This document shows, piece by piece, positions 32,037 through 41,345 of a stretch of DNA of 57,335 nt (position 1 is its first letter; every line of letters starts with the position of its first letter). This DNA comes from a virus: positions 1 to 57,335 of the IMG/VR virus record IMGVR_UViG_3300037852_000033; one strand, 5' to 3'. The notes beneath the pieces are model-generated. The model saw only the letters and a list, made by a program, of their open reading frames with translations. It was not told the DNA's origin and did not search any database. The position numbers were made by a program, and so were the translations under genes.

Positions 32037-35000
32037 ATGCCCAACCCACAGAGAAAGATCAAAGACACCTCCGCACACGATGTCGCCACCGGGGCACTAG
32101 AGGGCGGCATCCTCGGCCCAGTGACCGAGCCACTCTACAGCAAGCTGGGCGGAAAAGGATGGGGAGAATCAGTGCTCGGTGGCGGACCAAAGACCTTCAA
32201 GACTCGTGGGGGCTTCAAGTCCCTTGGCAAAGCCTCCCTCATCGGGGCTGGCTTAGGAGCGGCCTCGACCGCGCTCATTGGAGCAGGAGTCCATGCGATT
32301 GCCAAGAAGCGGGAAGAGGAACAGGAAATGTCCTCCAAGTCCCGCATCATCCGCTTCGCCAAGAGTGGAGAAATCCACGAGCGCTACGCCCCGAACTCGA
32401 TCTACAACACCACCAAGGGCGGACAAGAGATCAAGAAAGCGGTCCTCAACCGCAAGACCACCGACTTTGTGACTACAGGAAGAGGACGCAAACTGTTCAC
32501 TACCACCACCAGTCCATCTGGGCGGAAGGAACGCATCCCCAGAACCATTGGCAGCACTGGATTTAGCAAGGGTGGCGTCAGAGCATTCATCCGAGCTAAA
32601 TACAATCTCTCTGGAGCAGCCGCAAAACTCAAGGGCGACATTGATAAAATGGCAATTGATTACTCCAGGAGTGGTAGCACACCGGAGCAGATCAAGGAAG
32701 TGTCCAAGACGATGCGCCGAAAGCACATCGCCCACTACACCAAAGAGCTGCGCGGCAACATGAAGGCCCCTGAGAAAGTGAAGCCGGAGATGCAAGCCCA
32801 CCGCGATGTCATGGCCGGAGAGCTGCATGAATCTCGCAGGATCATCCAGGCGGAGAAACAACACCGCACTGGGGTCAAAACCAAGCCGCTCTCACCTGCA
32901 AAGATGCAAGAGATCAAGAGCCGCCCAATCCAGGGCAAGACCCATAAGGCATCCGGCCAGCCACTGATGGACAGAGACACCCTCCATACCCATCGTCAGA
33001 ACCTAGACGCCGCAGCATTGACCGAGCACACTCGCGCCCAGACCGCCTTGGAGCGGGTTCATGCCAAACTCAAGACCAAGATCGGTGCCGGACTGGAGCG
33101 GCTTGGGCTAATTGAGAAACACCAACGGGCAACTTCCGTAGAGAGCCTGATGGACCCACTCAAGATGACCGGCAGCACCCCCACAAAAACACAGAAGAAG
33201 CTCATCGCCGAGCCGCTAACCCACGGATACATTCCTACCGGAAGGCATCCACTGGATTACGAAATCAGAAAATCACCACGCCGCATTGGTATCGGCCATG
33301 TGAACAAGATCATCAGTCGTGTTCTTGGGATGCAAAACGCCGCAACGGGAGGTCTGGCCGGGGAGCGAATGGTTAAGGATAAGATTCTCAAGAAAGGAAC
33401 GATCTTTGATAAACCACTTCCAAAGGCCGCCCCACCTGAACCAGCCGGTTATCCGCATCTCAGGAAAGTAGGCATCGGACTCGGCGGGGCCGCCCTCCTT
33501 ACTGGAGGGATCATTGCGGGTAAGAAACTACTCGATCGCCGCAAGGAAAAACAACACGAGTTCAGCTCCGGCAGTAAGAAGCTCCGAACACTCCTTCAAG
33601 AAACCGAGGAAGCTGGTGGCGCAAAGGTCATCAAACACCTCACGGAAACTGGCGCTCTTGAATACGCCACCGAGGGAGGTGAGACTTATAAGAATAAGTT
33701 TGAGAACGAACTCAAGCGTAGTCACGACCTTAACAAGGAACTCACAGACCTTCACGCCAAGCGCGAGCATGTTGCCGGTCAGAAGAAATTCAAAGGTTCA
33801 GTTGAGGCCCGAAGCGAGGGCTTTAAGGAAGGCCGTAAGGCCAGCCTCAAGGAACACCTGGCATCTCAGGAAGCCTCCCGACTCCATCACGAGACCGAGA
33901 TCAAGGCATCCCGTGGTGAACGCGATGCCGCCAAAAGGACAGCCTCACGCATCATCCCTACCGCTATCGGAGCAGGAGCTATTGGTGGAGCAGGTGGATA
34001 CCTCATTGGCCGCAAGCCAAAGGAGACTCAATTCTCCGCTGATCCCATGGCCATCCGCAGCAACAACAAGAACGTCACCAAGGACAAATACGGCAAGTTA
34101 ATCAAGACCAACGAAGCCAACCGTCGTGACTCCAACTATGGCCGCAGCGCCCTGACTGGCGGAGCACTAGGGGCCGTGCTACGCGCCAAGATGAAGATTG
34201 TTAAACCCGGTCGCGCCGCGCTCATTGGGGCCGGATCAGGCATAGCCGTGGAGGCCGCCACCCGAATCGCCAACCGCAACAACCGAGACCAATTCGGCGA
34301 GAAGACCATTGGAGCCAAGCGCATCGAGGCCGCCCCATGGCAGGGTGGTGCCGCCGCCGCCGCCGTCATGGGAGCACGCAAGCTCTACAAGGAGAGCCCA
34401 GTGGTCCAGCGGACAGTCAGAAAGTATTTCAGCGCCATCGAGTTTGACCAACAGGATGATGACGAGCGCAGGGCGTCGTATCAAAAAGCCGCCTCTCGCT
34501 ACATCTACGGCAAACCACGCGCCGTCTACCCAAAGGCCGAGAAGTTCAAGCGCTACCTCGGACGCGGCAGCAGGCTGATTGAGAGCGCCAAGTCACACGT
34601 TAGCGGCAAACCCAACCTCGATGCCCGTGGACGGGAGAAGACGCCCGAATGGAAGAAGCCATGGGTCATTGGAGGACTCGCCACCACAGCTATTGCTGGC
34701 GGAGTCCTGGCTCACCATGGCGTCAAGAAGATCATTCGCGAAGCACCACACAACAGCAACCTTGGCCAGCTCCGCGAATCCTTCCTGCAAGGGCATCCGA
34801 CAGACGCGATGCGCAAGACTTTTCCAGCCACATCCAAAGTTGCTGACTTTATTACTGGAGTGAAGAGCGACATAGGAAAACTTATGAACAAAGCCGCCGC
34901 CCCAATGACCAAGGTGATTGGTGAGGCCGCTGGAAAACCGGGAGAAGTCCCTACCTCCAAAGAAACCCTGAAACGCCACAAGCAAGCTGCTACCGAGAAG

Positions 35001-36770
35001 GAGAATAAAGACATCGCTGAGACGCTTCACCAGAAAGGTCAAATCATCTCCGGCCCACGCAAGGGCAAAGGGCTATTCCCGGAAGACACTCACAAGTTCG
35101 CCGTCCACAACCCAGACTGGGATGTGCGCGACCAGCGCGGCAACAGCGCCCGCGTTTATGCCCCAGGACATCAGATCAGGGAGCGCCGACCCAAGGAATG
35201 GTATGAGCGCCAGGGCGTCCAGCGCACCGCTCTGGCCATCGCTGGCATCGGGGCTCCTGTTGGAGCCTACGTCGCCCACCGCAAAGGGATGTTCAAAGGC
35301 ATGGGAAAGGCAGTCCGCCGAGACGTGGATAGGTCCATACACAAGATCAGGCCAGCCAAGGGCACCCCATTTGGCATCGTCGATCCCATCGAAGCCTCAT
35401 CGAAGACCAAGCTCATCCACTTCCAGTCCGACGACCACGCCAAACGGAACAGCATTCTCACCGGCAGTGTCGGAGCATTGGCGGGATCGCAATATATCGG
35501 AGGCCGCGCCCCCTACCCCAACGAGGACCTAACCGGCAAACGGATTATCCGCCGCCATCGAGTTATTCCCATTGCCCAACATGAAGGTATTGGTATAGGT
35601 CACGATACCATTGCCGAGGTCCATCACCGTGGCATCCTTGGAGGTGGTAAAATAAGGGCCACTAAGATCAGCTCATTCAACAAAAGAGGAGATGCGAGAG
35701 TGGCCGACGAAGTAGGCAACATGACCGCCGCCCACCGAGCCAAGACCCAGATTGGCAAGCCATTCCGCTATAACCTCCTAACGAGCAACTGCCAGGATTT
35801 CACGGACTACGCTCGTCGTGTGACTCGTCCACTCTCCCGCCAGACCCGCAGAGCGATCGCTGGCGGAGGATTGGCAGCAGCGGCTGGATATGCGGCCTCG
35901 AAGATCAGCAGTCGCAAGGAGATGTCCTCACGCTCTCGACTCATCCAGTTCAAGGAAAAAAAGAACGACCACAAGGCTCTACGCACCGCCGCCATCGCCG
36001 GAGGAGTAGGAGCCGCCGCCGTAGGTGCAGCACTTCTGCCTGGTGCCTCCTCGCTGATGAAGATTCAGGGCCGCGAGGTGATGAGCGGGCTTAAGGGAAA
36101 GCTCTCCACCACCAAAGGACTCCGTTCATTCATCAACCCACCCAAGGCCGATCCAAATCGCGGCGGCAGGATGGTTGCTGATTACATCGACGCCTCCCAA
36201 AAGTTTCTCAATCAAGGTGTCCACGGAAAAGTGCTGGGAGCCGCCCTTGGGCATGCCAAGAGAAACCCAGAGGGTCCAGTATCCAAGGCCATTCAGAAGA
36301 TTCCAGGATCGAAGGGTGATTTCGGCATATCTCATTACGCCCGCTTCCGCGCCGGACACCGCGAAGCTCTTAATCACTGGGATTGGGAGGTGGGTGAGAT
36401 GATCAAGAAGCGCCCAGCAGTATCAACTCTCTGGGGCAGCAAGAAACCCAAGGGAGTCAGCAAGGAGGCGCATATCGCTTCCGAACATGAGACTCTAAGG
36501 ACGGGGCGCGAGAAGACCCACGCAGCCATTAACGAACAACTTTGGACCAAAGGTCTTAATGAACAGGATGCCATCCGCCACGTTGCCACCAGAACCGAAG
36601 ACCCAGAGATTCGCGGCTACTTCAATAAGCTGGCCATCACCAAGTCCGGCGCAGCCAAGGGATACGCCAAGAAGGCCCTTCTCTCCCCAGGATTGATCGC
36701 CGGAGGGGGAGCAACCGCCGTGGCCGGAGCCACCGTTAATCGCGACCGCAAGAAAAGAATCATCAGTTGA
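32037..36770 (+). CDS. giant virion or ejection protein with LRAT/NlpC-like domain
   Basis: A 1,577-aa protein, the largest gene here. It alternates glycine/alanine-rich hydrophobic segments (for example IGAGLGAASTALIGAG near 70, GLGGAALLTGGIIAG near 485, IGAGAIGGAGGYLIG near 645, and others near 1320 and 1560) with charged helical regions. A short motif, MSS[KR]SR[IL]I-x-F or similar, recurs near residues 98, 509, 799, 1121 and 1296, usually after a hydrophobic segment. Residues about 1165-1265 look like a permuted NlpC/P60 or LRAT hydrolase: His near 1182 (AQHEGIGIGHDT) and Asn-Cys at 1251-1252 (LLTSNCQDFTDYAR). Position after the portal suggests an internal head protein ejected with the DNA; membrane insertion and wall or lipid hydrolysis are inferences. 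Confidence 0.6.
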   Translation: MPNPQRKIKDTSAHDVATGALEGGILGPVTEPLYSKLGGKGWGESVLGGGPKTFKTRGGFKSLGKASLIGAGLGAASTALIGAGVHAIAKKREEEQEMSSKSRIIRFAKSGEIHERYAPNSIYNTTKGGQEIKKAVLNRKTTDFVTTGRGRKLFTTTTSPSGRKERIPRTIGSTGFSKGGVRAFIRAKYNLSGAAAKLKGDIDKMAIDYSRSGSTPEQIKEVSKTMRRKHIAHYTKELRGNMKAPEKVKPEMQAHRDVMAGELHESRRIIQAEKQHRTGVKTKPLSPAKMQEIKSRPIQGKTHKASGQPLMDRDTLHTHRQNLDAAALTEHTRAQTALERVHAKLKTKIGAGLERLGLIEKHQRATSVESLMDPLKMTGSTPTKTQKKLIAEPLTHGYIPTGRHPLDYEIRKSPRRIGIGHVNKIISRVLGMQNAATGGLAGERMVKDKILKKGTIFDKPLPKAAPPEPAGYPHLRKVGIGLGGAALLTGGIIAGKKLLDRRKEKQHEFSSGSKKLRTLLQETEEAGGAKVIKHLTETGALEYATEGGETYKNKFENELKRSHDLNKELTDLHAKREHVAGQKKFKGSVEARSEGFKEGRKASLKEHLASQEASRLHHETEIKASRGERDAAKRTASRIIPTAIGAGAIGGAGGYLIGRKPKETQFSADPMAIRSNNKNVTKDKYGKLIKTNEANRRDSNYGRSALTGGALGAVLRAKMKIVKPGRAALIGAGSGIAVEAATRIANRNNRDQFGEKTIGAKRIEAAPWQGGAAAAAVMGARKLYKESPVVQRTVRKYFSAIEFDQQDDDERRASYQKAASRYIYGKPRAVYPKAEKFKRYLGRGSRLIESAKSHVSGKPNLDARGREKTPEWKKPWVIGGLATTAIAGGVLAHHGVKKIIREAPHNSNLGQLRESFLQGHPTDAMRKTFPATSKVADFITGVKSDIGKLMNKAAAPMTKVIGEAAGKPGEVPTSKETLKRHKQAATEKENKDIAETLHQKGQIISGPRKGKGLFPEDTHKFAVHNPDWDVRDQRGNSARVYAPGHQIRERRPKEWYERQGVQRTALAIAGIGAPVGAYVAHRKGMFKGMGKAVRRDVDRSIHKIRPAKGTPFGIVDPIEASSKTKLIHFQSDDHAKRNSILTGSVGALAGSQYIGGRAPYPNEDLTGKRIIRRHRVIPIAQHEGIGIGHDTIAEVHHRGILGGGKIRATKISSFNKRGDARVADEVGNMTAAHRAKTQIGKPFRYNLLTSNCQDFTDYARRVTRPLSRQTRRAIAGGGLAAAAGYAASKISSRKEMSSRSRLIQFKEKKNDHKALRTAAIAGGVGAAAVGAALLPGASSLMKIQGREVMSGLKGKLSTTKGLRSFINPPKADPNRGGRMVADYIDASQKFLNQGVHGKVLGAALGHAKRNPEGPVSKAIQKIPGSKGDFGISHYARFRAGHREALNHWDWEVGEMIKKRPAVSTLWGSKKPKGVSKEAHIASEHETLRTGREKTHAAINEQLWTKGLNEQDAIRHVATRTEDPEIRGYFNKLAITKSGAAKGYAKKALLSPGLIAGGGATAVAGATVNRDRKKRIIS

Positions 36771-36772
36771 CA
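36766..36772 (+). promoter_or_regulatory. GTTGACA leader motif, gene 36787
   Basis: 14 nt before the start. The TGA inside the motif is the stop codon of the giant gene. The downstream bases TCC match two other sites. Confidence 0.55.
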
Positions 36773-36786
36773 TCCCCATCTTCACT

Positions 36787-37401
36787 ATGAATCTCCAACA
36801 ACTCATACAGCTCCACGCAATCACCGATCAGGCACTTATTGAGCTTGGCAAGAAAGACTCGAAGGAAAAAACAAAGTTCAATGGTAAGATGATCAAAAAG
36901 AAAGACAAAAAGGAGATGTCATCCAGGATGGATAAGCTTATTCAGCTACGAGAGATGACCGATCGCATCATCGAGTTCGCCCGCTATGACGACGAGGACG
37001 AGCAAGGCAACATCCTCGGCACCGCTGCCAAAGTTGGCGTGGGCGCAGCCGGAGTCGGCGCAGTTGGCTACGGCGGATACAAGGCCGACCAGGCGATCAT
37101 GGGAAAATACGGAACCCGCAATACCCTCCAAGTCGGATCAACCAACCAAGTAGTTAATCCTGGGGCTGGTGGGTTCACCATGAATACGCCGGGAACACCA
37201 AACCCGCTCACCGCACAGGTAGGACGACCACAAGCCTACCGGGCCGCCGCCAGCGATCTCAGCAACGTGATCCGCAATCGCACCGGAGCCGCCTGGCAAG
37301 CTGGACGCCACGCCACCAACGTCACCGCAGGTCGCGGAGCAGGGACCCTGGAATCAATTCTCGCAGGTGTTAAGAAGGGTGCCAAAGTCGCCTTCCACTA
37401 A
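36787..37401 (+). CDS. virion protein with duplicated helical motif
   Basis: A 204-aa protein. LIQLHAITDQALIELG at residues 6-21 is repeated as LIQLREMTDRIIEFAR at 51-66, the second copy preceded by KEMSSRMDK as in the giant protein. A hydrophobic Gly/Ala segment (VGVGAAGVGAVGYGGY, about 82-97) follows, then a flexible tail. Probably a small partner of the giant protein inside the head. Confidence 0.55.
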   Translation: MNLQQLIQLHAITDQALIELGKKDSKEKTKFNGKMIKKKDKKEMSSRMDKLIQLREMTDRIIEFARYDDEDEQGNILGTAAKVGVGAAGVGAVGYGGYKADQAIMGKYGTRNTLQVGSTNQVVNPGAGGFTMNTPGTPNPLTAQVGRPQAYRAAASDLSNVIRNRTGAAWQAGRHATNVTAGRGAGTLESILAGVKKGAKVAFH

Positions 37402-39203
37402 TGGCTCTTCAACCACCATTCCCGGAAAGCATGACGACCACCAGAATGGCTGGTCTGATCAAAGAGGCAAAGAAGAACAAGCCCTTCAGCAAGCGGATTC
37501 TTGGCGTCTTGAGCAAGATCAAATTCCAGGATGAACTGGATTCCATTTTATTTGACAGCGATGACGTTAAGGCGCGCTTCAAAAACTCAATCATCGGAGG
37601 CGCTGTTGGGACCGGCATCGGAGCCGGAGCAGCCGCACTATCACACAACAAAGTCAAGCTACCCAAAGTCTCTATCGACAAAGGAATACAAGTAAGCATG
37701 CAACATCTATCCAGACCAGGGGCGGCTCTATTTGGTGGTGGCGCTGGCGGAAAGATTGGCAGCTTGGCCGGTCTGACGGTTGGCAAGAAGAAAAACAAGA
37801 ACGGCAATCTCGTGCCCAACGATCAAGGCGGAGCCACCGCACTCAGGTCTGAGCTGAACGACATCATCGAATTTCAAATTCCTTGGCAGCAGATGGGCAA
37901 GGCCGCTATCAAGTGGGGAGGCATTGGAGCTGGTGTTGGAGCGGCAGCCGGAGGCATCAGTGGAGCACTAAGTAGCGATCCCAACCGAACAGCTCTTGGC
38001 GGAGCACTTAGCGGAGCTGTCACTGGAGGAGTTCTGGGAGCTGCCGGAGGAGCTGGCATGACAGCATGGAAGAGTAGACTGGCGGCCAGCAAGGGCATTG
38101 GAGGAGTGATTCCGGGATCAACTCCAACCGGGCCTATGACATCGCCACCAGTCAAACCACTCGACCCAGGCGGAGCATCCAGCATTCTCGGGGATCAGCA
38201 AGTCAAACAAGCTCAATACCAACAACTTCAACCACGAATGCTGAACCCAATGCCAGCACAAGTGCAGCCATCAATTACACCAAAGAGCCGATTCAGTAGT
38301 GCCGCCGAGGCCGTATCAACTCCGGTTGATGCCGACAAATTCAATTCCATGCAACCAAACATCCAAAAACGCGCCAGAGGTGTTGCTAATCTAGCCAACG
38401 ATCCTGGCACCGGAGGTGAAGGATCAGCAGCCCATCAGGCATTCTGGCGCATGCGCGAGGAGCATGGATTCCGTTCCGAACTAAATAACATCATTGAACT
38501 CTCCCGTGGTGATATGACCAAACTGGCCCGCAAGAAACTGGGCAAGAAAGTCATCACCGATGAGGAACTACAGGTGTCCAAGAACCGTGCCGCCAGGACC
38601 GCCCGCGACAAGCTGGCCAAGAAGGTCAGCGTGCTGCGGCATCTCACGGCACGGGAGGAGTTGATCCAACTCAAGGCCATCGACCTCGGCTACAGCTACG
38701 AGAGCATGTATGGCGGCTGCGGTATTGATGTTGCCGCCAAGCCAGATAGGAAGAACTACCCCTCCTTCTACGTCAGCGACCGACCGGACGAACTGGACAT
38801 CCCTATGGAAGGACAGGCCGTGATCAAATACAAGCTGCGCAGCAAGGAGATGCGCCAGAACGAGAAAGGTGAGAAGAAGCACTCCGCCAGCCTGGAGATT
38901 CATTCCATCGATCCCATCAAGGAGGACAAAAAACCCAAGCAGGGCGAGCGGGCCAAGCTGGTGAAGTTCCGCGCAGAGCTGGACTCGATCATCCACTTCG
39001 GCGATCCACGAAAGCGTAACAACCTGGGCGAGTTCAGCGGAGCCGAAGGCGGACCTGATCCGACCGCAATGGGTATCACCTACAAGAGCGGCCTCATCAG
39101 CTCCGCCGTGGGTGGCGCAGCCGGTGCGGCTGGCGGACTGGCGGTGACTAAGGGTCCTGCGGCGATCAAGAGCCTACTGAGTAAGATCAAGAAGAAGAAA
39201 TAA
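37401..39203 (+). CDS. modular virion protein with repeated motif and staple-like domain
   Basis: A 600-aa protein. The motif (S or D)ELxxIIxF occurs near residues 45, 150, 358 and 524, with an EELIQLKAID variant near 416, between glycine-rich membrane-like segments. Residues 440-510 (NYPSFYVSDRPDELDIPMEG, later KKHSASLEIHSIDPI) resemble the small capsid-stabilising staple proteins of phages; that match is from memory and moderate. It overlaps the previous gene by one base. Confidence 0.5.
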   Translation: MALQPPFPESMTTTRMAGLIKEAKKNKPFSKRILGVLSKIKFQDELDSILFDSDDVKARFKNSIIGGAVGTGIGAGAAALSHNKVKLPKVSIDKGIQVSMQHLSRPGAALFGGGAGGKIGSLAGLTVGKKKNKNGNLVPNDQGGATALRSELNDIIEFQIPWQQMGKAAIKWGGIGAGVGAAAGGISGALSSDPNRTALGGALSGAVTGGVLGAAGGAGMTAWKSRLAASKGIGGVIPGSTPTGPMTSPPVKPLDPGGASSILGDQQVKQAQYQQLQPRMLNPMPAQVQPSITPKSRFSSAAEAVSTPVDADKFNSMQPNIQKRARGVANLANDPGTGGEGSAAHQAFWRMREEHGFRSELNNIIELSRGDMTKLARKKLGKKVITDEELQVSKNRAARTARDKLAKKVSVLRHLTAREELIQLKAIDLGYSYESMYGGCGIDVAAKPDRKNYPSFYVSDRPDELDIPMEGQAVIKYKLRSKEMRQNEKGEKKHSASLEIHSIDPIKEDKKPKQGERAKLVKFRAELDSIIHFGDPRKRNNLGEFSGAEGGPDPTAMGITYKSGLISSAVGGAAGAAGGLAVTKGPAAIKSLLSKIKKKK

Positions 39204-39212
39204 ATCCCCGCA

Positions 39213-39704
39213 ATGGACAAAGACGTGCTCCTATGGATATTCGGTATTACATTTACCGTAGTGGGATCGCTGTGGCTCATCATCTGGAATTCCGTGCGCA
39301 CAAATATCGACGAGGCGCACGATGACATCCGGGAGATGAAAGATAGGGTATCAAACATAGAGGGAAAACTCGGCGGCTACAGGAGTATGGACGACTCAAT
39401 TAAGGGTTTGATTATTCGCGTAACACGCATCGAAACCAAGATCGAACTGTTCTGGCAAAGCCTGGGAAATAGAGCAGCGGATATCCTCCACAGCTCCCAC
39501 ACCCCGGAGTTAGATGTCCTACTGGAAGCGTTTGGTAATAAAACCATTGACGATGCCGGGGTAAAAGAATTGATCAAGCGACTCGAAAACATTGAGCAAT
39601 CATCCGAAGACAAGGGATACAAAATTTCCAGTGCCATTCTCCTGCTCATCGTGAAATCAAACGCCGAGCTGAAAAAGGAGGAGAATAAAGATAAAACAGA
39701 ATAA
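39213..39704 (+). CDS. membrane-anchored coiled-coil protein
   Basis: A 163-aa protein. Residues 5-25 are a transmembrane helix (LLWIFGITFTVVGSLWLIIW), then a coiled coil (about 30-75) and a helical C-terminal domain. This plan resembles haemolysin-XhlA-like phage proteins and could relate to lysis or DNA ejection. It overlaps the next gene by one base. Confidence 0.55.
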   Translation: MDKDVLLWIFGITFTVVGSLWLIIWNSVRTNIDEAHDDIREMKDRVSNIEGKLGGYRSMDDSIKGLIIRVTRIETKIELFWQSLGNRAADILHSSHTPELDVLLEAFGNKTIDDAGVKELIKRLENIEQSSEDKGYKISSAILLLIVKSNAELKKEENKDKTE

Positions 39705-40042
39705 TGCCCTGGAAATCCAAAGCTCAGGAAGCATGGGGAAACTCACCTGCCGGTGAGGAGGCTCTAGGGACTGAAGGCGTGAAGCATTGGAATGAAGCAA
39801 CCAAAGGCAAGAAGCTGCCCCGGAAGATCGAGAAGAAACCCGAGGTCAAGATGTCGGCCAGAGACGAGTTGAACTCCATCATCCAGTTCAACATCGGGCC
39901 GATCCGAATCAAGCCGCCCAAGATTAGGCGCATCCAGGCTATTAAAGCCCCGCCAGTGAGCGATACGGACGCTCTCCATGCTCTGGCTAAGGCGGGCAAT
40001 GCCGACGCGCTAGCGGCCCTCCTGGGAAGAAAGAAGCGGTAA
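39704..40042 (+). CDS. small virion protein carrying the shared motif
   Basis: A 112-aa, very basic protein. KMSARDELNSIIQFN at residues 49-63 is one of the clearest copies of the virion motif. The final part (ALHALAKAGNADALAALLGR) is an amphipathic helix. It ends the run of motif-bearing genes before the GIY-YIG insertion. Confidence 0.55.
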   Translation: MPWKSKAQEAWGNSPAGEEALGTEGVKHWNEATKGKKLPRKIEKKPEVKMSARDELNSIIQFNIGPIRIKPPKIRRIQAIKAPPVSDTDALHALAKAGNADALAALLGRKKR

Positions 40043-40061
40043 GCCTGTATTCGTGCAGGTG

Positions 40062-40068
40062 GTTGACA
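40062..40068 (+). promoter_or_regulatory. GTTGACA leader motif, GIY-YIG gene
   Basis: 7 nt before ATG 40076, the shortest spacing. A hairpin CCTG/CAGG lies just upstream. Confidence 0.45.
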
Positions 40069-40075
40069 GCGGCGC

Positions 40076-41323
40076 ATGAAAGTCGTAAAAGAAGCGCGCC
40101 CAGGTGATCCTTGCCGGGATCAAGTGGGCGCTAAACTGAAATGCACCATGAATGCAAAACAGCCTGAACCAGTAATCGAGCCTGTCTCTAAGAATGGCGA
40201 GGAGAAACTCACGACGATCTACGCGCTGATCGACCCGAGAAATGGAGAGCTGTTCTACGTTGGAAAGTCCAACAACCCATCGCAGCGGCTGTATAAACAC
40301 CTATCCCACCCATTAAACAGCGGCAATGCAATGAGATTTAAGGGAATCACGGCAGCCGGACTGCTCCCAGAAATTGTAACACTTGAAATCTGCCCAATAG
40401 GGATATGGGAGGACAGGGAAAGATTCTGGATATCCAAGATGCGCGATGATGGTGTCCGATTAACAAATTTGACCGATGGCGGAAACGGAAAGGGTGATAT
40501 TTCAGAACGAGAGCACGAAGCGCGGGTTCGCGCCTGGACTCCAGAACGCAGGGAGGCGATGTCCAAATGGGCCAAGGCAAAGAATTCCGACCCAGTGATT
40601 ATGGCGGAAAATATAAGGCGAATGAAAGAGAGAATGACTGATCCAAAAAACAGAGCGAAATGCGCAGAAGGCATTCGTAAAAAATTCGCAGAAGACATGG
40701 AATTCAGAAAGGCCCACGCAGAACGAATGAAAGCAAGGAGCACCGATCCCATATTCGCAGCAAGGAGACTCAAGCGGCTAGAAAAATTAAATGCTGATCC
40801 TAAATTTATACAGGCCAAGCGAGATCGACTCAAGAAAATGCTATTAGACCCAGCTATGATAGTAAAGCGCGCTGCCGCGTCAAGCAGGGTGATTACCAAA
40901 CTTAACGCAGACCCCGAGTTTAGGGCCAAGCGAAATCAGGAACTTAAAAAACGGCATTGTGATCCAGAGTTCGCGGCAGCGCGAGACGCCAGACTTAAGG
41001 CGTTGCACGCTAATCCAGAGTTTACTAAGAAGATCAGCGAGCAGGCTAAAATCCATATAAGGAAACTGCACGCCGATCCAAAATTCCGAGCAGCACATGC
41101 GGATCGGTGTCGTATTAGAATGAAGCGCCTATGGGAAAACCAAGACTTTCGGGATAGGAAAAAGGAGGAACGAGAGCGCCACAATAGCGATCCAATTTTC
41201 CTAGATAAGCAACGGCGCGGACGCGAGGAATACCAAATGCGAGTAGTAAAATTCAGGAGAGCTGGTTATTCGTATCGAGATGCACAAAAGATAGCCGCAG
41301 CGAAGAAAAATTATAGGCAATAA
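40076..41323 (+). CDS. GIY-YIG endonuclease with about a dozen tandem repeats
   Basis: A 415-aa protein. The nuclease domain starts near residue 45: IYALIDPRNGELFYVGKS, followed by an Arg helix, an ERFWISKM Glu segment and NLTDGGNG. From about residue 170 to 400 a unit of some 20-25 residues repeats about twelve times, with the pattern NADPxFxAxRxxRLKxL, as in NUMOD-like or Seg-type DNA-binding tails. It is a homing-type gene inserted among structural genes. ATG 40148 is an alternative start. Base use is more A-rich than its neighbours. Confidence 0.8.
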   Translation: MKVVKEARPGDPCRDQVGAKLKCTMNAKQPEPVIEPVSKNGEEKLTTIYALIDPRNGELFYVGKSNNPSQRLYKHLSHPLNSGNAMRFKGITAAGLLPEIVTLEICPIGIWEDRERFWISKMRDDGVRLTNLTDGGNGKGDISEREHEARVRAWTPERREAMSKWAKAKNSDPVIMAENIRRMKERMTDPKNRAKCAEGIRKKFAEDMEFRKAHAERMKARSTDPIFAARRLKRLEKLNADPKFIQAKRDRLKKMLLDPAMIVKRAAASSRVITKLNADPEFRAKRNQELKKRHCDPEFAAARDARLKALHANPEFTKKISEQAKIHIRKLHADPKFRAAHADRCRIRMKRLWENQDFRDRKKEERERHNSDPIFLDKQRRGREEYQMRVVKFRRAGYSYRDAQKIAAAKKNYRQ

Positions 41324-41330
41324 GTTGACA
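41324..41330 (+). promoter_or_regulatory. GTTGACA leader motif, protease/scaffold gene
   Basis: 15 nt before ATG 41346. This site supports that ATG over the in-frame TTG at 41325, which lies inside the motif. Confidence 0.55.
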
Positions 41331-41345
41331 TGCGGCTGCTTGGTT

